Translations under genes and position numbers: made by a program
Origin: Bradyrhizobium jicamae
GTDB taxonomy: Bacteria; Pseudomonadota; Alphaproteobacteria; Rhizobiales; Xanthobacteraceae
DNA length: 64,000 nucleotides
Assembly (NCBI RefSeq): GCF_018130695.1
Contig: NZ_JAFCJX010000035.1
Location: 1 to 64,000 of the forward strand
Reading direction: 5' to 3'
Part shown: piece after piece, positions 1 to 8,227 of the stretch
Layout of the letters: every line of letters starts with the position of its first letter
How positions within the stretch are numbered: position 1 is the first letter of the stretch
The notes under the pieces: generated by a model
The model's input: the letters and a program-made list of their open reading frames with translations, nothing else
The model's database searches: none
What the model was told of the DNA's origin: nothing

Positions 1-51
1 ATCGAGCTGATCAGCTTCTACAAAGAGAACCCTGGACTGCTCAAGCGGTAA
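1..51 (+). CDS. 3' end of an unidentified gene (partial)
   Basis: Sixteen codons and a TAA stop are open from the first base of the window, reading IELISFYKENPGLLKR. The gene starts outside the window, so no family can be assigned. It converges on the Bug-type binding-protein gene, whose stop lies ten bases further on. The reading frame is an inference from its codon pattern and the lack of another explanation for these bases. Confidence 0.4.
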   Translation: MELISFYKENPGLLKR

Positions 52-60
52 CCCTGCGGC

Positions 61-999
61 CTACGCCGAATGGATACCCCAATACGCCACCTGCTTGTCG
101 AAGAACGTCTTGAACGCAGCCCCGTCCTCGAGCAGCAGCGTCATCTGCTGGGTGTCCTTGAGCTGGGCCGAGATCGACGGCTCGCTCAAGATCTCCTTCA
201 CCGATTTCGCCATGCCGGCGACGATGTCGGGTGGCGTGCCTGCGGGCGCGAACACGCCCCACCAGGCCAGCGTCTCGAAATCCGGGAAGCCCGCCTCGAT
301 CGCCGTTGGCGTATCCGGCAGGATCGGCAGCCGCTCGCGGCCGAGCTGCAGGATCGGGCGCAGCATGTTGGTGCCGAGTTGCGCCGCGACCAGCGCGGCC
401 GAGCCCGCGATCAGATCGACATGGCCGCCGAGGACGTCATTCATCGCAGGTCCGCCGCCGCGATAGGGCACATGCATGATCTCGACACCGGCTTTCTTGC
501 CGAGCACGGTCATCGCGAGATGGCCGAGCGTGCCGATGCCGACGGAGGCATATTTGACCGCGCCGGGGCTCGCCTTGCAGGCGGCGATGACGTCGGCAAA
601 GCTCTTGTAGGGTTTGCCGGCATTGGCCGCGATCACGTAAGGCGCGGTGCCGACCAGGAACACCGGGATCAGGTCCTTCTCGACGTCGACCGGCGGCTTG
701 TCGAGGATCGTCGGGATCACGGCGTGGGAATCGAACGTCACCAGGAACGACGAGCCGTCGGGCGCGCTCTTGGCGACCTGGGCTGCACCGAGCGCACCGG
801 CGGCGCCAGACTTGTTCTCGACCACCACGACGCGGCCGAGCTTGGTTTGCAGATTGGATTGCAGCAGCCGCGCCAGCGCGTCCGTCGAGCCGCCCGGCGG
901 AAACGGCACCACCAGCGTCATGGTCTTGGATTGTGCCAGCGCCGGCGCGGCAACGAAGGCCGCCGACGCCGCCAGCAACGTGCGTCTTGTGATCGTCAT
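61..999 (-). CDS. Bug-family (tripartite tricarboxylate transporter type) solute-binding protein
   Basis: A 312-residue periplasmic binding protein of the Bug/TctC family, which captures carboxylates or other small acids. The N-terminus has a twin-arginine-like signal (TITRRTLLAAS) with likely cleavage after ALA at about residue 22. The mature protein opens with the family hallmark VVPFPPGGSTD. Length is normal for the family. It is the last gene of a probable operon with an RraA-like aldolase and a cupin, so the ligand may be a hydroxy- or keto-acid; that is inference. No TctA/TctB membrane partners are in the window, as is common for Bug proteins. Confidence 0.9.
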   Translation of the reverse strand: MTITRRTLLAASAAFVAAPALAQSKTMTLVVPFPPGGSTDALARLLQSNLQTKLGRVVVVENKSGAAGALGAAQVAKSAPDGSSFLVTFDSHAVIPTILDKPPVDVEKDLIPVFLVGTAPYVIAANAGKPYKSFADVIAACKASPGAVKYASVGIGTLGHLAMTVLGKKAGVEIMHVPYRGGGPAMNDVLGGHVDLIAGSAALVAAQLGTNMLRPILQLGRERLPILPDTPTAIEAGFPDFETLAWWGVFAPAGTPPDIVAGMAKSVKEILSEPSISAQLKDTQQMTLLLEDGAAFKTFFDKQVAYWGIHSA

Positions 1000-1050
1000 C
1001 TGTCCCCTCCCGATGATGCCGGCGCGCTCTGTTTTGTTATTGCGCTGCCG

Positions 1051-1422
1051 TCAGGTCGTCCCAAAACCCGATCCCGGCTTTTTGTATTCCGGCCGCGGCG
1101 GGCTGAAGATATCGAGCACGCGCGCGCCGTCAGGTCCAGCCCGCATCGTATGCGGCACATTGCCCGGCGTGCGCCAGAAATCGCCCTTGCTCACGCTGAT
1201 CTCCTCACTGCCCTGGACGCGGATCGCGGAGCCATCCAGCAGCACGCCCCATTGCTCCTCGGGATGATGGTGCAGCGTGCCCTGCGCGTGCGGCGCCAGC
1301 GTCACCACCGAGAGCATGGCCTGCTCGCCGGCAAAGATCCGCGTCGTCACGCCGGCGGCAAGCTCGCGAAACAGGCCATCATCGGGCTTGTCGAGGTTGT
1401 GGAATTCACTTTTCTGGCTCAT
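1051..1422 (-). CDS. small cupin-domain protein
   Basis: A 123-residue single-domain cupin. The first metal-binding motif is visible as LHHHPEEQWGVLLDG, and a second set of ligands lies around GNVPHTM. The ATG at 1422 is chosen because the cupin similarity starts there; the frame continues upstream only as overlap with the aldolase gene. It lies 28 bp downstream of the aldolase gene and 51 bp upstream of the Bug protein gene, fitting one transcript. Small cupins of this kind are isomerases, dioxygenases or sugar-binding proteins. The substrate cannot be told from sequence. Confidence 0.85.
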   Translation of the reverse strand: MSQKSEFHNLDKPDDGLFRELAAGVTTRIFAGEQAMLSVVTLAPHAQGTLHHHPEEQWGVLLDGSAIRVQGSEEISVSKGDFWRTPGNVPHTMRAGPDGARVLDIFSPPRPEYKKPGSGFGTT

Positions 1423-1450
1423 GTCGCTCTCTTGGTTGTCTGCGTATCGG

Positions 1451-2092
1451 TCAGGATTTGCCGTAAGAGCCCTGGTAGCGGCCCTCGCGGATCGCCTTGA
1501 GCGTCTCTTCCTCGCGCGCGATCTGCGCACGAACGGCCTCCAGCAATTTCGGCGCGGACGCAGCGGGGAATGACACCACGCCATCCTCGTCGCCGACCAC
1601 GAAATCGCCCGGCGAGATCACGGTGCCGCCGACCGAGACCGGAATGTTGATGTCGCCGGGGCCGCTCTTGTAGGGGCCCCGATGGATCACCGCGCGGGCA
1701 AAGCAGGGAAAATCGCCATCAGCGAAGGCCGCGACATCGCGGATCGCGCCGTCGATGACGTAGCCCGCGGCGCCGCGCCACTCGGCGATGTTCTTCATGA
1801 TCTCACCGACCAGCGCGCGCGACTCGTCACCGCCGCCGTCGACCACGATGACATCGCCCGGCCCGACCAACTCGAGCGCGCGATGGATCGCGAGATTATC
1901 GCCCGGCCGCGTTCGCACAGTGAACGCGGTGCCGACGAGGCGTCCGCCGCGGTGGAACGGCCGCAAGCCGACGCAGCCATTGAGCCGCGCGAGATTGTCC
2001 GAGATGATCGACGTCGGCGCGACCCGAAAAGCCTCGATCAGCGCCTGATCCGGCTTCGGCACACGCGTCATCGCCGTGGTGATGTTATCCAT
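1451..2092 (-). CDS. RraA-like protein / 4-hydroxy-4-methyl-2-oxoglutarate aldolase family
   Basis: A 213-residue member of the RraA/HMG-aldolase family. The conserved block GDVIVVDGGGDESRALVGE and the later GYVIDGAIRD motif carry the residues that bind pyruvate and divalent metal in the aldolases. The ATG at 2092 is chosen because GGGAGGAG stands about nine bases upstream; a longer frame to 2137 has no such site. It is the first gene of the aldolase-cupin-Bug operon. Catabolic context favours aldolase or decarboxylase activity on an oxo-acid over RNase E inhibition, but sequence alone does not separate these. Confidence 0.88.
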   Translation of the reverse strand: MDNITTAMTRVPKPDQALIEAFRVAPTSIISDNLARLNGCVGLRPFHRGGRLVGTAFTVRTRPGDNLAIHRALELVGPGDVIVVDGGGDESRALVGEIMKNIAEWRGAAGYVIDGAIRDVAAFADGDFPCFARAVIHRGPYKSGPGDINIPVSVGGTVISPGDFVVGDEDGVVSFPAASAPKLLEAVRAQIAREEETLKAIREGRYQGSYGKS

Positions 2093-2287
2093 TTGCAGAT
2101 GCTCCTCCCGCTGTCCCGCGGGCACGCGAACCTGCACCGGTTCGAAGCCCCGCGGAAATTCAATCGCAGAGGATCAGCTATAATGGATTTGGATAGGCCG
2201 CGCTCGCGCGAACGCTGCGGTCTCCCATGACCGCAGCGCAGCCGCCGCATCACGCTAAGATTGTGAACCTTGCACCGGCCGTTGGCC

Positions 2288-2414
2288 CCTTCCCCCTGAA
2301 AGGGGGAAGGTTGGGTTGGGGGTCACGCCACGCGCACTGAACTCTCTGGAGAGACATGATCCCCACCCGGCTTGCGCTCGCGCGCAATCCGACCTCCCCT
2401 TTTCAAGGGGAGGT
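2288..2414. repeat. palindromic intergenic repeat (paired hairpins)
   Basis: Two hairpins, 2288-2310 (CCTTCCCCCT/AGGGGGAAGG) and 2392-2414 (ACCTCCCCTT/AAGGGGAGGT), flank a G-rich/C-rich pair (GGGTTGGGGGTC with GATCCCCACCC), so the whole element can fold on itself. It fills the space between the aldolase gene start and the convergent monooxygenase stop. The rest of 2093-2437 shows no gene. Confidence 0.8.
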
Positions 2415-2437
2415 AAAGCAACGAGCGAGACGTGGTC

Positions 2438-3946
2438 CTAGACCGCCTGCCCCGCCGGCTTCGCAGCCGAACCGGCCGCGACCGGCTGTTTCCGCGCGGC
2501 CAGGAATTCCAGCGCGCCGTCCTTCAGCGCGCCGAAGCGCAGGGTCACGATATCGAGCGCGTAATTCTGGTAGAGCCGCCATGGCCGCCGCGAGCCCTGC
2601 TTCGGCATTTTCGCGATCGCGCGCTGCACATAGCCGGAGGAGAAATCGACCCACGGCATTTCGGTGATCGTGGGATCATTGCGGCGCGGCGTCACTTGCG
2701 CGTAGTCGTTGGCCTTCATGTAGTTGAGCAGGCGGCAGACATAGTCGCAGGTCAGGTCGCATTTCAGCGTCCAGGACGCGTTGGTGTAGCCGAACGCGGC
2801 GGCCAGATTCGGCACGCCGCTGTACATCAGCCCCTTGTAGTTCAGCGTCTTGGAGAAATCGATTGGCGTGCCGTCGACGCTGACATTGAGCCCGCCGAGC
2901 ACCTGCAGGTCGAGGCCGGTCGCGGTCACGACGACGTCGGCATCAAGCGTCTTGCCTGATGCGAGCTTGATGCCCTCAGCCGTGAAGGTCTCGATCTGAT
3001 CGGTGACGACGGAGGATTTTCCGCTCCTGATCGACTCGAAGAGGTCGCCGTTCGGCACCAGGCAGAGCCGCTGGTCCCACGGCTTGTAGCGCGGCGTAAA
3101 GTGCGTGGCGACGTCGTAATCCGGGCCAAGCGCGTGGCGCACGCCGCCGAGGATCAGATTCTTGACCTTCTCCGGACTGCGCTTGCAGAGGCGATAGAAA
3201 TACATCCCGAGCAGCACGTTCTTCCAGCGCGTGATGCCGTAGGCGAGCTTCGCCGGCAGCCGGGCACGCAGCCAGTCGGCGATCTTGTCCTTGTCGGGAC
3301 GCGCGACCACGTAGGTCGGCGAGCGCTGCAGCATCGTGACATGCTCTGCGGTCTTCGCCATCTCCGGCACCAGCGTCACCGCGGTGGCGCCGCTGCCGAT
3401 CACCACCACCTTCTTGCCGGCATAGTCGATGTCGTCGGTCCATTTTTGCGGATGCACGACGTGGCCGGCATAGTCGGCGATGCCGGGGAAGTCAGGCGTA
3501 TAGCCCTGCTCGTATTTGTAGTAGCCGCTGCACATGAACAGGAAATTGCAGGTCAGACGCTCGACCGTCTTCTCCGGCCCGCGCTCGACCTCGACCGTCC
3601 ATTGCGACTCCACTGAGGACCAGTCGGCGCGCACCACGCGGTGGTTGAAACGAATGTGCTTGTCGATGCCGTTGATCGCAGCGGTCTCGCGCACATAGTT
3701 CAGGATCGACGATCCGTCGGCGATCGCCTTGGCTTCCGTCCAGGGCCGGAACGAATAACCCAGCGTGTACATGTCGGAGTCGGAACGGATGCCGGGATAG
3801 CGGAACAGATCCCAGGTGCCGCCAATGCAGTCGCGTCCCTCGAGGATCGCGTAGGAGCGATCCGGGCATTTGGTCTGCAGATGATAGCCAGCGCCGATGC
3901 CGGAGAGGCCTGCGCCTACGATCAGCACGTCGAAATGCGAGGGCAT
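2438..3946 (-). CDS. ethA: EthA-like Baeyer-Villiger (class B flavin) monooxygenase
   Basis: A 502-residue FAD- and NADPH-dependent monooxygenase. The FAD Rossmann motif GAGLSG is at residues 11-16, a second nucleotide motif GSGATA lies near residue 190, and between them is YAGHVVHPQKW. That is the Baeyer-Villiger fingerprint FxGxxxHxxxW with Y in the first place. Stretches such as GGTWDLFRYPGIRSDSDMY, WDQRLCLVPNGDLF and GYTNASWTLK match what I recall of Mycobacterium tuberculosis EthA. The start at 3946 has GGGAGG just upstream. It is divergent from a TetR gene with operator-like palindromes between them, the same layout as ethA-ethR. Likely substrates are ketones or sulfur compounds. Confidence 0.9.
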   Translation of the reverse strand: MPSHFDVLIVGAGLSGIGAGYHLQTKCPDRSYAILEGRDCIGGTWDLFRYPGIRSDSDMYTLGYSFRPWTEAKAIADGSSILNYVRETAAINGIDKHIRFNHRVVRADWSSVESQWTVEVERGPEKTVERLTCNFLFMCSGYYKYEQGYTPDFPGIADYAGHVVHPQKWTDDIDYAGKKVVVIGSGATAVTLVPEMAKTAEHVTMLQRSPTYVVARPDKDKIADWLRARLPAKLAYGITRWKNVLLGMYFYRLCKRSPEKVKNLILGGVRHALGPDYDVATHFTPRYKPWDQRLCLVPNGDLFESIRSGKSSVVTDQIETFTAEGIKLASGKTLDADVVVTATGLDLQVLGGLNVSVDGTPIDFSKTLNYKGLMYSGVPNLAAAFGYTNASWTLKCDLTCDYVCRLLNYMKANDYAQVTPRRNDPTITEMPWVDFSSGYVQRAIAKMPKQGSRRPWRLYQNYALDIVTLRFGALKDGALEFLAARKQPVAAGSAAKPAGQAV

Positions 3947-3963
3947 GCATCGACCTCCCTATC

Positions 3964-4011
3964 TGACAATCTTCCTTGTCAATATCTTGCATCTGACAAT
4001 GAGGCGTGTCA
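3964..4011. promoter_or_regulatory. two operator-like palindromes in the monooxygenase/TetR divergent promoter
   Basis: TGACAA-N6-TTGTCA lies at 3964-3981 and TGACA-N8-TGTCA at 3994-4011. The ten bases ATCTGACAAT recur exactly 30 bp apart (3961 and 3991), about three helical turns. On the minus strand TTGACA (4012-4007) is followed 17 bases later by CAAGAT, a possible promoter for the monooxygenase embedded in the repeats. Confidence 0.75.
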
Positions 4012-4022
4012 ATCTGGATTCC

Positions 4023-4658
4023 ATGGCGAGCAGTCGAAATTCGCGCCTCTATGCGGGCATGGCGGCCGAGGAACGGCAGGCGGAACGGCGCCTGCGGCTG
4101 ATCCAGGCGGCGATCGAGGTTTATGGCGAGGTCGGCTACCGCAACGCGACCGTAAAGGCCGTGTGCGAAGCGGCCGAGCTGACCGAGCGCTATTTCTACG
4201 AATCCTTTGCCAACAGCGAAGCACTGCTGATCGCGGCCTATATGCATGTCTGCGACACCCTGCATGCCGACATGGCGGCCGCGGCCGATGCCTGCGCCGG
4301 CGATCCCGAAGCGCGGATGACGGCCGCGCTCACGCTCTATTTCACCCGCCTGCGCGAACACCCCCGCCCGGCGCGGGTGTTCCTGCTGGAAATCTCCGGC
4401 ATCAGCCCGGCGGTCGATGCCGTGAAGCTGACCGTATCACGCACCTTCAGCGAGATCCTGGTGCCGCCGCCCGATATCGCGCCGCACGCGGACCGGGGAC
4501 AAAACCTGCTGTCGACCGGCATGGTCGGCGCCGTCATCAGCATTGCGCTGCGCTGGGTGTCGAAGGGCTATCCGCAACCGGTCGAGGAGATCGTGGCGGC
4601 GACGGCCGCGTTTTGCCGCGTCGCACTCTCAGGTCATTCGCACCGCGGCAAAGTGTGA
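4023..4658 (+). CDS. TetR-family transcriptional regulator (EthR-like position)
   Basis: A 211-residue one-component repressor. The N-terminal helix-turn-helix occupies about residues 20-65 (IQAAIEVYGEVGYRN then AELTERYFYESFANSEALL, the usual recognition-helix signature). The rest is the helical ligand-binding and dimer domain, which varies between family members. The ATG at 4023 is chosen because an upstream extension in the same frame would run through the operator region. It probably represses itself and the divergent monooxygenase and is released by a substrate or product of that enzyme; this is inferred from layout. Confidence 0.88.
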   Translation: MASSRNSRLYAGMAAEERQAERRLRLIQAAIEVYGEVGYRNATVKAVCEAAELTERYFYESFANSEALLIAAYMHVCDTLHADMAAAADACAGDPEARMTAALTLYFTRLREHPRPARVFLLEISGISPAVDAVKLTVSRTFSEILVPPPDIAPHADRGQNLLSTGMVGAVISIALRWVSKGYPQPVEEIVAATAAFCRVALSGHSHRGKV

Positions 4659-4797
4659 ACCACTTCGCAGATTGACCAATTAAGCTGATTTAACTTGCAA
4701 GTCGTCCGCCCGCTGCTTTTCTAGTCATTCTCAGCGAGCGCATGCGCGTGCGGCACGTTTCGCCTCGCGAACCAAGGTTTGATGCTGGAGCATTGGA

Positions 4798-5895
4798 TTG
4801 GTTGACCTGCGCAAGCTTGATGATGTGGCCGCACGTCTCAGCGATGTGGTGCTCGATCCCGCGGGCTGGACCACCTTTATGGATGATCTCTGCAGCGCAG
4901 TCGGAGCGACCGGCGCGGCGATGCTCCAGAGCGACATCCGCACCGAGGACATCCCGCGCACGGAGTCGGTCACCGAATATTTCAAGAAGTGCTATTTCCC
5001 CCAGAACCTCCATCTCACCGACATTCGCGCCGCGCGCGGCGTGCCGCGCTTCCTGGCCGGTGTGGACGTCATCGCGGATGACGACCTGTTCGGGTCAGAA
5101 GCTGAGATGATGCGCGACCCTCTCTACACCAGTCTCGGCGAGTTCGGGTTGAAGTGGTTTGCCGCTGTCGGCTTCCGCGCCGGCCCGGCACTGTGGGGCT
5201 TGACGATCCAGCGCTCGCCGAAGGAAGGCATGTTCGGGCCCGACGAACTGAAGGCGCTGTCAAGGCTGGCAGGTCGGCTCACCGAAGCCGCGACGCTCTC
5301 CACCGCTGTCGGCCGCTCGGCCGTCGCAGGCGTCACCAATGCGCTCGACCTGATCCAGGTCGCCGCCATCGCCGTCAGCCGCTTCGGCGTGATCATCGGC
5401 ATGAACAACCAGGCGCAGGCTTGCCTCGGCCACGACCTCGCGATCCGCAACAACCGCCTCACGCTGCGCGACCGCCACGCCAATGTCGAGCTGGCGCGAT
5501 TGATCGACCAGCTCTGCGCGACATCGGACCTGCTGACGATCCCGTCTGCGCCGATCATCCTGCGCCGGATCGACAAGCGCCCGATCGTGATCCAGCTGCA
5601 GCCGGTGCCGCCGGCGGCGCGCTCGCCCTTCCTCGGCGCGCGCGCGATCCTGTTGATCCGCGATCTCGAAGGCAACGTCACCTTCGATCAGAATTTGCTC
5701 GCCACCACATTCGAGCTGACACCGGCGCAGGCGCGCCTCGCTGCAAAGCTCGCGCGCGGCGACTCGCTCGAGGATGCAGCGGAGGACATTGGCGTCGCGA
5801 TTGCGACAGCGCGCAACCAGCTCAAGGCGATCTTCCAGAAGACCGGCACGCATCGCCAGGCGGAACTGGTCGCGCTGTTTCACAAGGTGCGGTGA
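4798..5895 (+). CDS. LuxR-type helix-turn-helix regulator
   Basis: A 365-residue regulator with a C-terminal LuxR/GerE-like DNA-binding domain at about 300-365 (ELTPAQARLAAKLARG, then ATARNQLKAIFQKTG). The long N-terminal part looks like a PAS/GAF-type sensory region with no recognised ligand motif. The likely start is TTG at 4798, with GGAG seven bases upstream; the nearby ATG at 4782 is out of frame. It stands alone between the TetR gene and a small exported protein, so its targets are unknown. About 190 bp follow before the next gene, with nothing notable in them. Confidence 0.8.
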   Translation: MVDLRKLDDVAARLSDVVLDPAGWTTFMDDLCSAVGATGAAMLQSDIRTEDIPRTESVTEYFKKCYFPQNLHLTDIRAARGVPRFLAGVDVIADDDLFGSEAEMMRDPLYTSLGEFGLKWFAAVGFRAGPALWGLTIQRSPKEGMFGPDELKALSRLAGRLTEAATLSTAVGRSAVAGVTNALDLIQVAAIAVSRFGVIIGMNNQAQACLGHDLAIRNNRLTLRDRHANVELARLIDQLCATSDLLTIPSAPIILRRIDKRPIVIQLQPVPPAARSPFLGARAILLIRDLEGNVTFDQNLLATTFELTPAQARLAAKLARGDSLEDAAEDIGVAIATARNQLKAIFQKTGTHRQAELVALFHKVR

Positions 5896-6104
5896 AATAA
5901 CGTCCTGCAAAAATGCCACAAAAGATGGCGCAGACTGCATAGGCCGCGAATTCCTGAGACATTCCAATAAGACAGCGCTGTGCCTCGTCAGACACAGCGG
6001 GAACTTTGTCGCGTGCGGGTCTTGGGAAATCCTGAATTCCGGGGTGACAAGCGGCGCCGAAATGGCGACAATCCGGAAAATCTGTGTCGGTTGAGTCTGT
6101 CGCA

Positions 6105-6740
6105 ATGTCCGTGATCCCATCACGACCATCAGCGTGTGCCTTTGCGCTGGCCGCCTGCTTCGTGCTGGCGCCCCTGCATGCGCACGCGCAATGGTGGCGC
6201 AGCGCGCCGAAGGACTTTGAGGATTGCGCCGATCTCGCCGAGAAGGCGAAGACCAAGGAAGACAAAACCGCGCAGCTCGCCGAATGCAACGCGAAGTTCG
6301 CGGGACGCCGCAAGCTGGGCGGCGGTTACACCTATTACGACTTCATGCAGGACCGCACCTTCGATATCGCCGGTCCCAATCCGACGCCGGACGAGCAGAA
6401 GAAGATCGACCAGGAATATACCGGCTATCTCGAAGGCCAGCGCCGTTCGAAGATCGCAGCCGCGCTCAACGCCAAGCAGTTGCAGCTGCAGGAGCAGCAA
6501 CAACAACAGCCGCCTCCTGTGCCGCAGCCGCCGATCCAGCAAGTGTCGCTGCGGAGCGAGACCGAGAAGGTGCCGGTCCCGGTCGCAAGCCCGGTCAAGC
6601 AGGCCGCACGCATCAAGGCAGCGCAATGCGCCAAGAACGCGTTCTCCTGCGAATGGCCGCGCCTGTCGCAGAGCATCGACGACATCAAGAAGCTGTTCAC
6701 CTCGCAGCCGTCACAGAGCAAGCCCGCCAAGCGCGGCTAA
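6105..6740 (+). CDS. hypothetical exported protein
   Basis: A 211-residue protein with a signal peptide (hydrophobic run FALAACFVLAPLHAHA, probable cleavage before QWW). The mature part is hydrophilic, with a Lys/Glu-rich stretch, a Gln/Pro-rich linker (QLQEQQQQQPPPVPQPP) and four cysteines in two spaced pairs that could form disulfides. The ATG at 6105 is preferred over a GTG at 6084 because it gives a clean signal peptide. I do not recognise the family; similar proteins are annotated as hypothetical in Bradyrhizobium. Its place after a sensory regulator gives no clue to its role. Confidence 0.7.
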   Translation: MSVIPSRPSACAFALAACFVLAPLHAHAQWWRSAPKDFEDCADLAEKAKTKEDKTAQLAECNAKFAGRRKLGGGYTYYDFMQDRTFDIAGPNPTPDEQKKIDQEYTGYLEGQRRSKIAAALNAKQLQLQEQQQQQPPPVPQPPIQQVSLRSETEKVPVPVASPVKQAARIKAAQCAKNAFSCEWPRLSQSIDDIKKLFTSQPSQSKPAKRG

Positions 6741-6750
6741 CCGCCCTGCC

Positions 6751-6807
6751 CCACCTTTCTTCCGTGATCCCGACGGCAGGCTGCTCGAACTGTACGCGGA
6801 GATTTAA
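6751..6807 (+). pseudogene. C-terminal remnant of a VOC/glyoxalase-type gene
   Basis: Directly after the preceding stop, an open frame without a start codon reads FFRDPDGRLLELYAEI then TAA. That is the textbook last strand of the vicinal-oxygen-chelate fold (FxDPDGxxLEL, with the metal-ligand Glu). Nothing upstream in any frame supplies the rest of a VOC domain. It is read as the tail of a gene whose front was deleted. Confidence 0.65.
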
Positions 6808-7004
6808 CGCTGTATCCGACGTTGCTTGTGGTGGCGTGGCGCGACCCGCTTGACGACAGGCTCACTCGTCGCGGCGGACGACGCCGCGCGCTGCTCCTGC
6901 AGCCGCGCGTCATAGCCGGGGGACGGGACCACCGTCGGCGGCGCGGCATGCGCGGACGCGGTGACTGCGGCGAACGCGATGCAAGCGATGCAAATCTTCT
7001 TCAT
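6804..7004 (-). CDS. small basic exported protein
   Basis: A 66-residue protein with a clear signal peptide (MKKICIACIAFAAVTASAHA, cleavage before APP). The mature peptide of about 46 residues ends in a very basic run (VKRVAPRHHKQRRIQR). Its ATG overlaps the stop of the upstream reductase gene in an ATGA arrangement, so it is probably translationally coupled to that gene. The family is not recognised. Short, basic periplasmic peptides of this kind are common in Bradyrhizobium and uncharacterised. Confidence 0.65.
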   Translation of the reverse strand: MKKICIACIAFAAVTASAHAAPPTVVPSPGYDARLQEQRAASSAATSEPVVKRVAPRHHKQRRIQR

Positions 7005-8029
7005 GATGTGCTCCCGCGAATCTGCTCCGGCGACAGGCCCGGCGAGCCCTTGCCGTCGGCTTCGGCTTTCTTCACCAGTTCAACGATGCGCCGCGACAGC
7101 GGCGCTTGCAATCCGCGGCGCGCGGCCATCTCGGTGATCACGCCCTGCAGATAGTCGACCTCGGTGCGGCGGCCGCGCTGCAGATCCTCCCACATCGAGG
7201 AGCGCGCCTCGGGATCGATCTTCATGGTGCGGCCGAGCAGCATCTCGAACAACGCATCCGGCAGCCGCAGCAGCGGCGGCATCCAGCCCGATGGCAGCGG
7301 TGTCGGCGACACCGGCGTGATGCCCTCGGCGCGGATCACGGCCAGCCCCTCCGTCATCTGGTCGGCAAACAGTCTTCGCCAACTGCGCTGCGCGAGCTGG
7401 CTTCGCAGCGGGATGTCGGAGAGCGCATTCAGCGCGTTGTTGAGATTGACGATCAGCTTGCCCCATTGCACGCCCTCGAAATTGTCGGTGGCGCGCATCG
7501 TAAGGCCGGGCACCGAAAGCGCTTCTGCAGTCCCGGCCTCATCCTGCGCGACCACGATCTCGCCCGACGTCGAGCGATGGAAGCGGCCTTCGCCGAGCGA
7601 GACCACGTTGAATGGCACCATGCCGCCGAGCACGCACCGCCCGGGGAGATGCTCGCGCAGCGTCGCGACATTGCCGACGCCGTTCTGCAGGCTGACGACC
7701 ACGACATCATCGGGCGCGTGGCGCGCGATAGTCGCGGCCATCTCGCGCGTATCGGCGCTCTTGACCGTGACCAGCACGACGGCTGCATCGCCAAAGATCG
7801 AAGGATCATCCGACAGCGTCAGCGACGCTGCCGGGATCGTCTGCGCCACGCCATCGAAATTACTCAGCCGCAAGCCGTTCGCCGTGATCTCGGCGACCAC
7901 CCGCGGCCGCGCCAGCAGCGCGACCTTGCGTCCCGATGCCGCAAGCATGCCGCCGACAAAGCAGCCGATGCTGCCGGCACCGGCGACGCCGATGGTTCGA
8001 TCCTTGCTGATTTCTGTACGTCCGTTCAT
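7001..8029 (-). CDS. ketopantoate reductase-like (PanE/ApbA family) oxidoreductase
   Basis: A 342-residue NADPH-dependent reductase of the PanE/ApbA family. The N-terminal Rossmann motif is GVAGAGSIGCFVGG at about residues 14-27. VSLQNGVGN near 110 is the conserved middle motif, and the catalytic Lys is expected in WGKLIVNLNNALNAL. The family enzyme reduces 2-dehydropantoate to pantoate in CoA synthesis. Many bacteria carry several paralogues acting on other 2-oxo acids, so no panE symbol is given. The gene is followed without a gap by a small exported protein. Confidence 0.85.
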   Translation of the reverse strand: MNGRTEISKDRTIGVAGAGSIGCFVGGMLAASGRKVALLARPRVVAEITANGLRLSNFDGVAQTIPAASLTLSDDPSIFGDAAVVLVTVKSADTREMAATIARHAPDDVVVVSLQNGVGNVATLREHLPGRCVLGGMVPFNVVSLGEGRFHRSTSGEIVVAQDEAGTAEALSVPGLTMRATDNFEGVQWGKLIVNLNNALNALSDIPLRSQLAQRSWRRLFADQMTEGLAVIRAEGITPVSPTPLPSGWMPPLLRLPDALFEMLLGRTMKIDPEARSSMWEDLQRGRRTEVDYLQGVITEMAARRGLQAPLSRRIVELVKKAEADGKGSPGLSPEQIRGSTS

Positions 8030-8044
8030 CTGCGGCAGCCTACG

Positions 8045-8133
8045 GCATGATCCGGAAAAGTGTGAAGCGGTTTTCCGAAAAGATCATGCCCAAACAAGGA
8101 GCTAAAGTGCGATGAAACTTCATCGCGCTTTAG
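8045..8133. repeat. two-hairpin repeat family B, copy 1
   Basis: Hairpin 1 is GCATGATCCGGAAAA...TTTTCCGAAAAGATCATGC and hairpin 2 is CTAAAGTGCGATGAA...TTCATCGCGCTTTAG. Two more copies lie at 39567-39672 and 40819-40923, with near-identical first hairpins. This copy sits between the divergent reductase and YidB-like genes. Confidence 0.9.
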
Positions 8134-8227
8134 CGAAGCTGCGCCGTCTTGTCGTGCCCGCCTTGTAACCGTCATGGGGCACCGTTATGTTTTCCCGCGT
8201 GGGGGCTGACCGCTGCAGGAGACAATT

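Noticed and set aside
70..1500. 476-codon plus-strand open frame opposite the Bug and cupin genes
   Set aside because: Arg/His/Asp-rich shadow; both minus-strand genes have clear family motifs.
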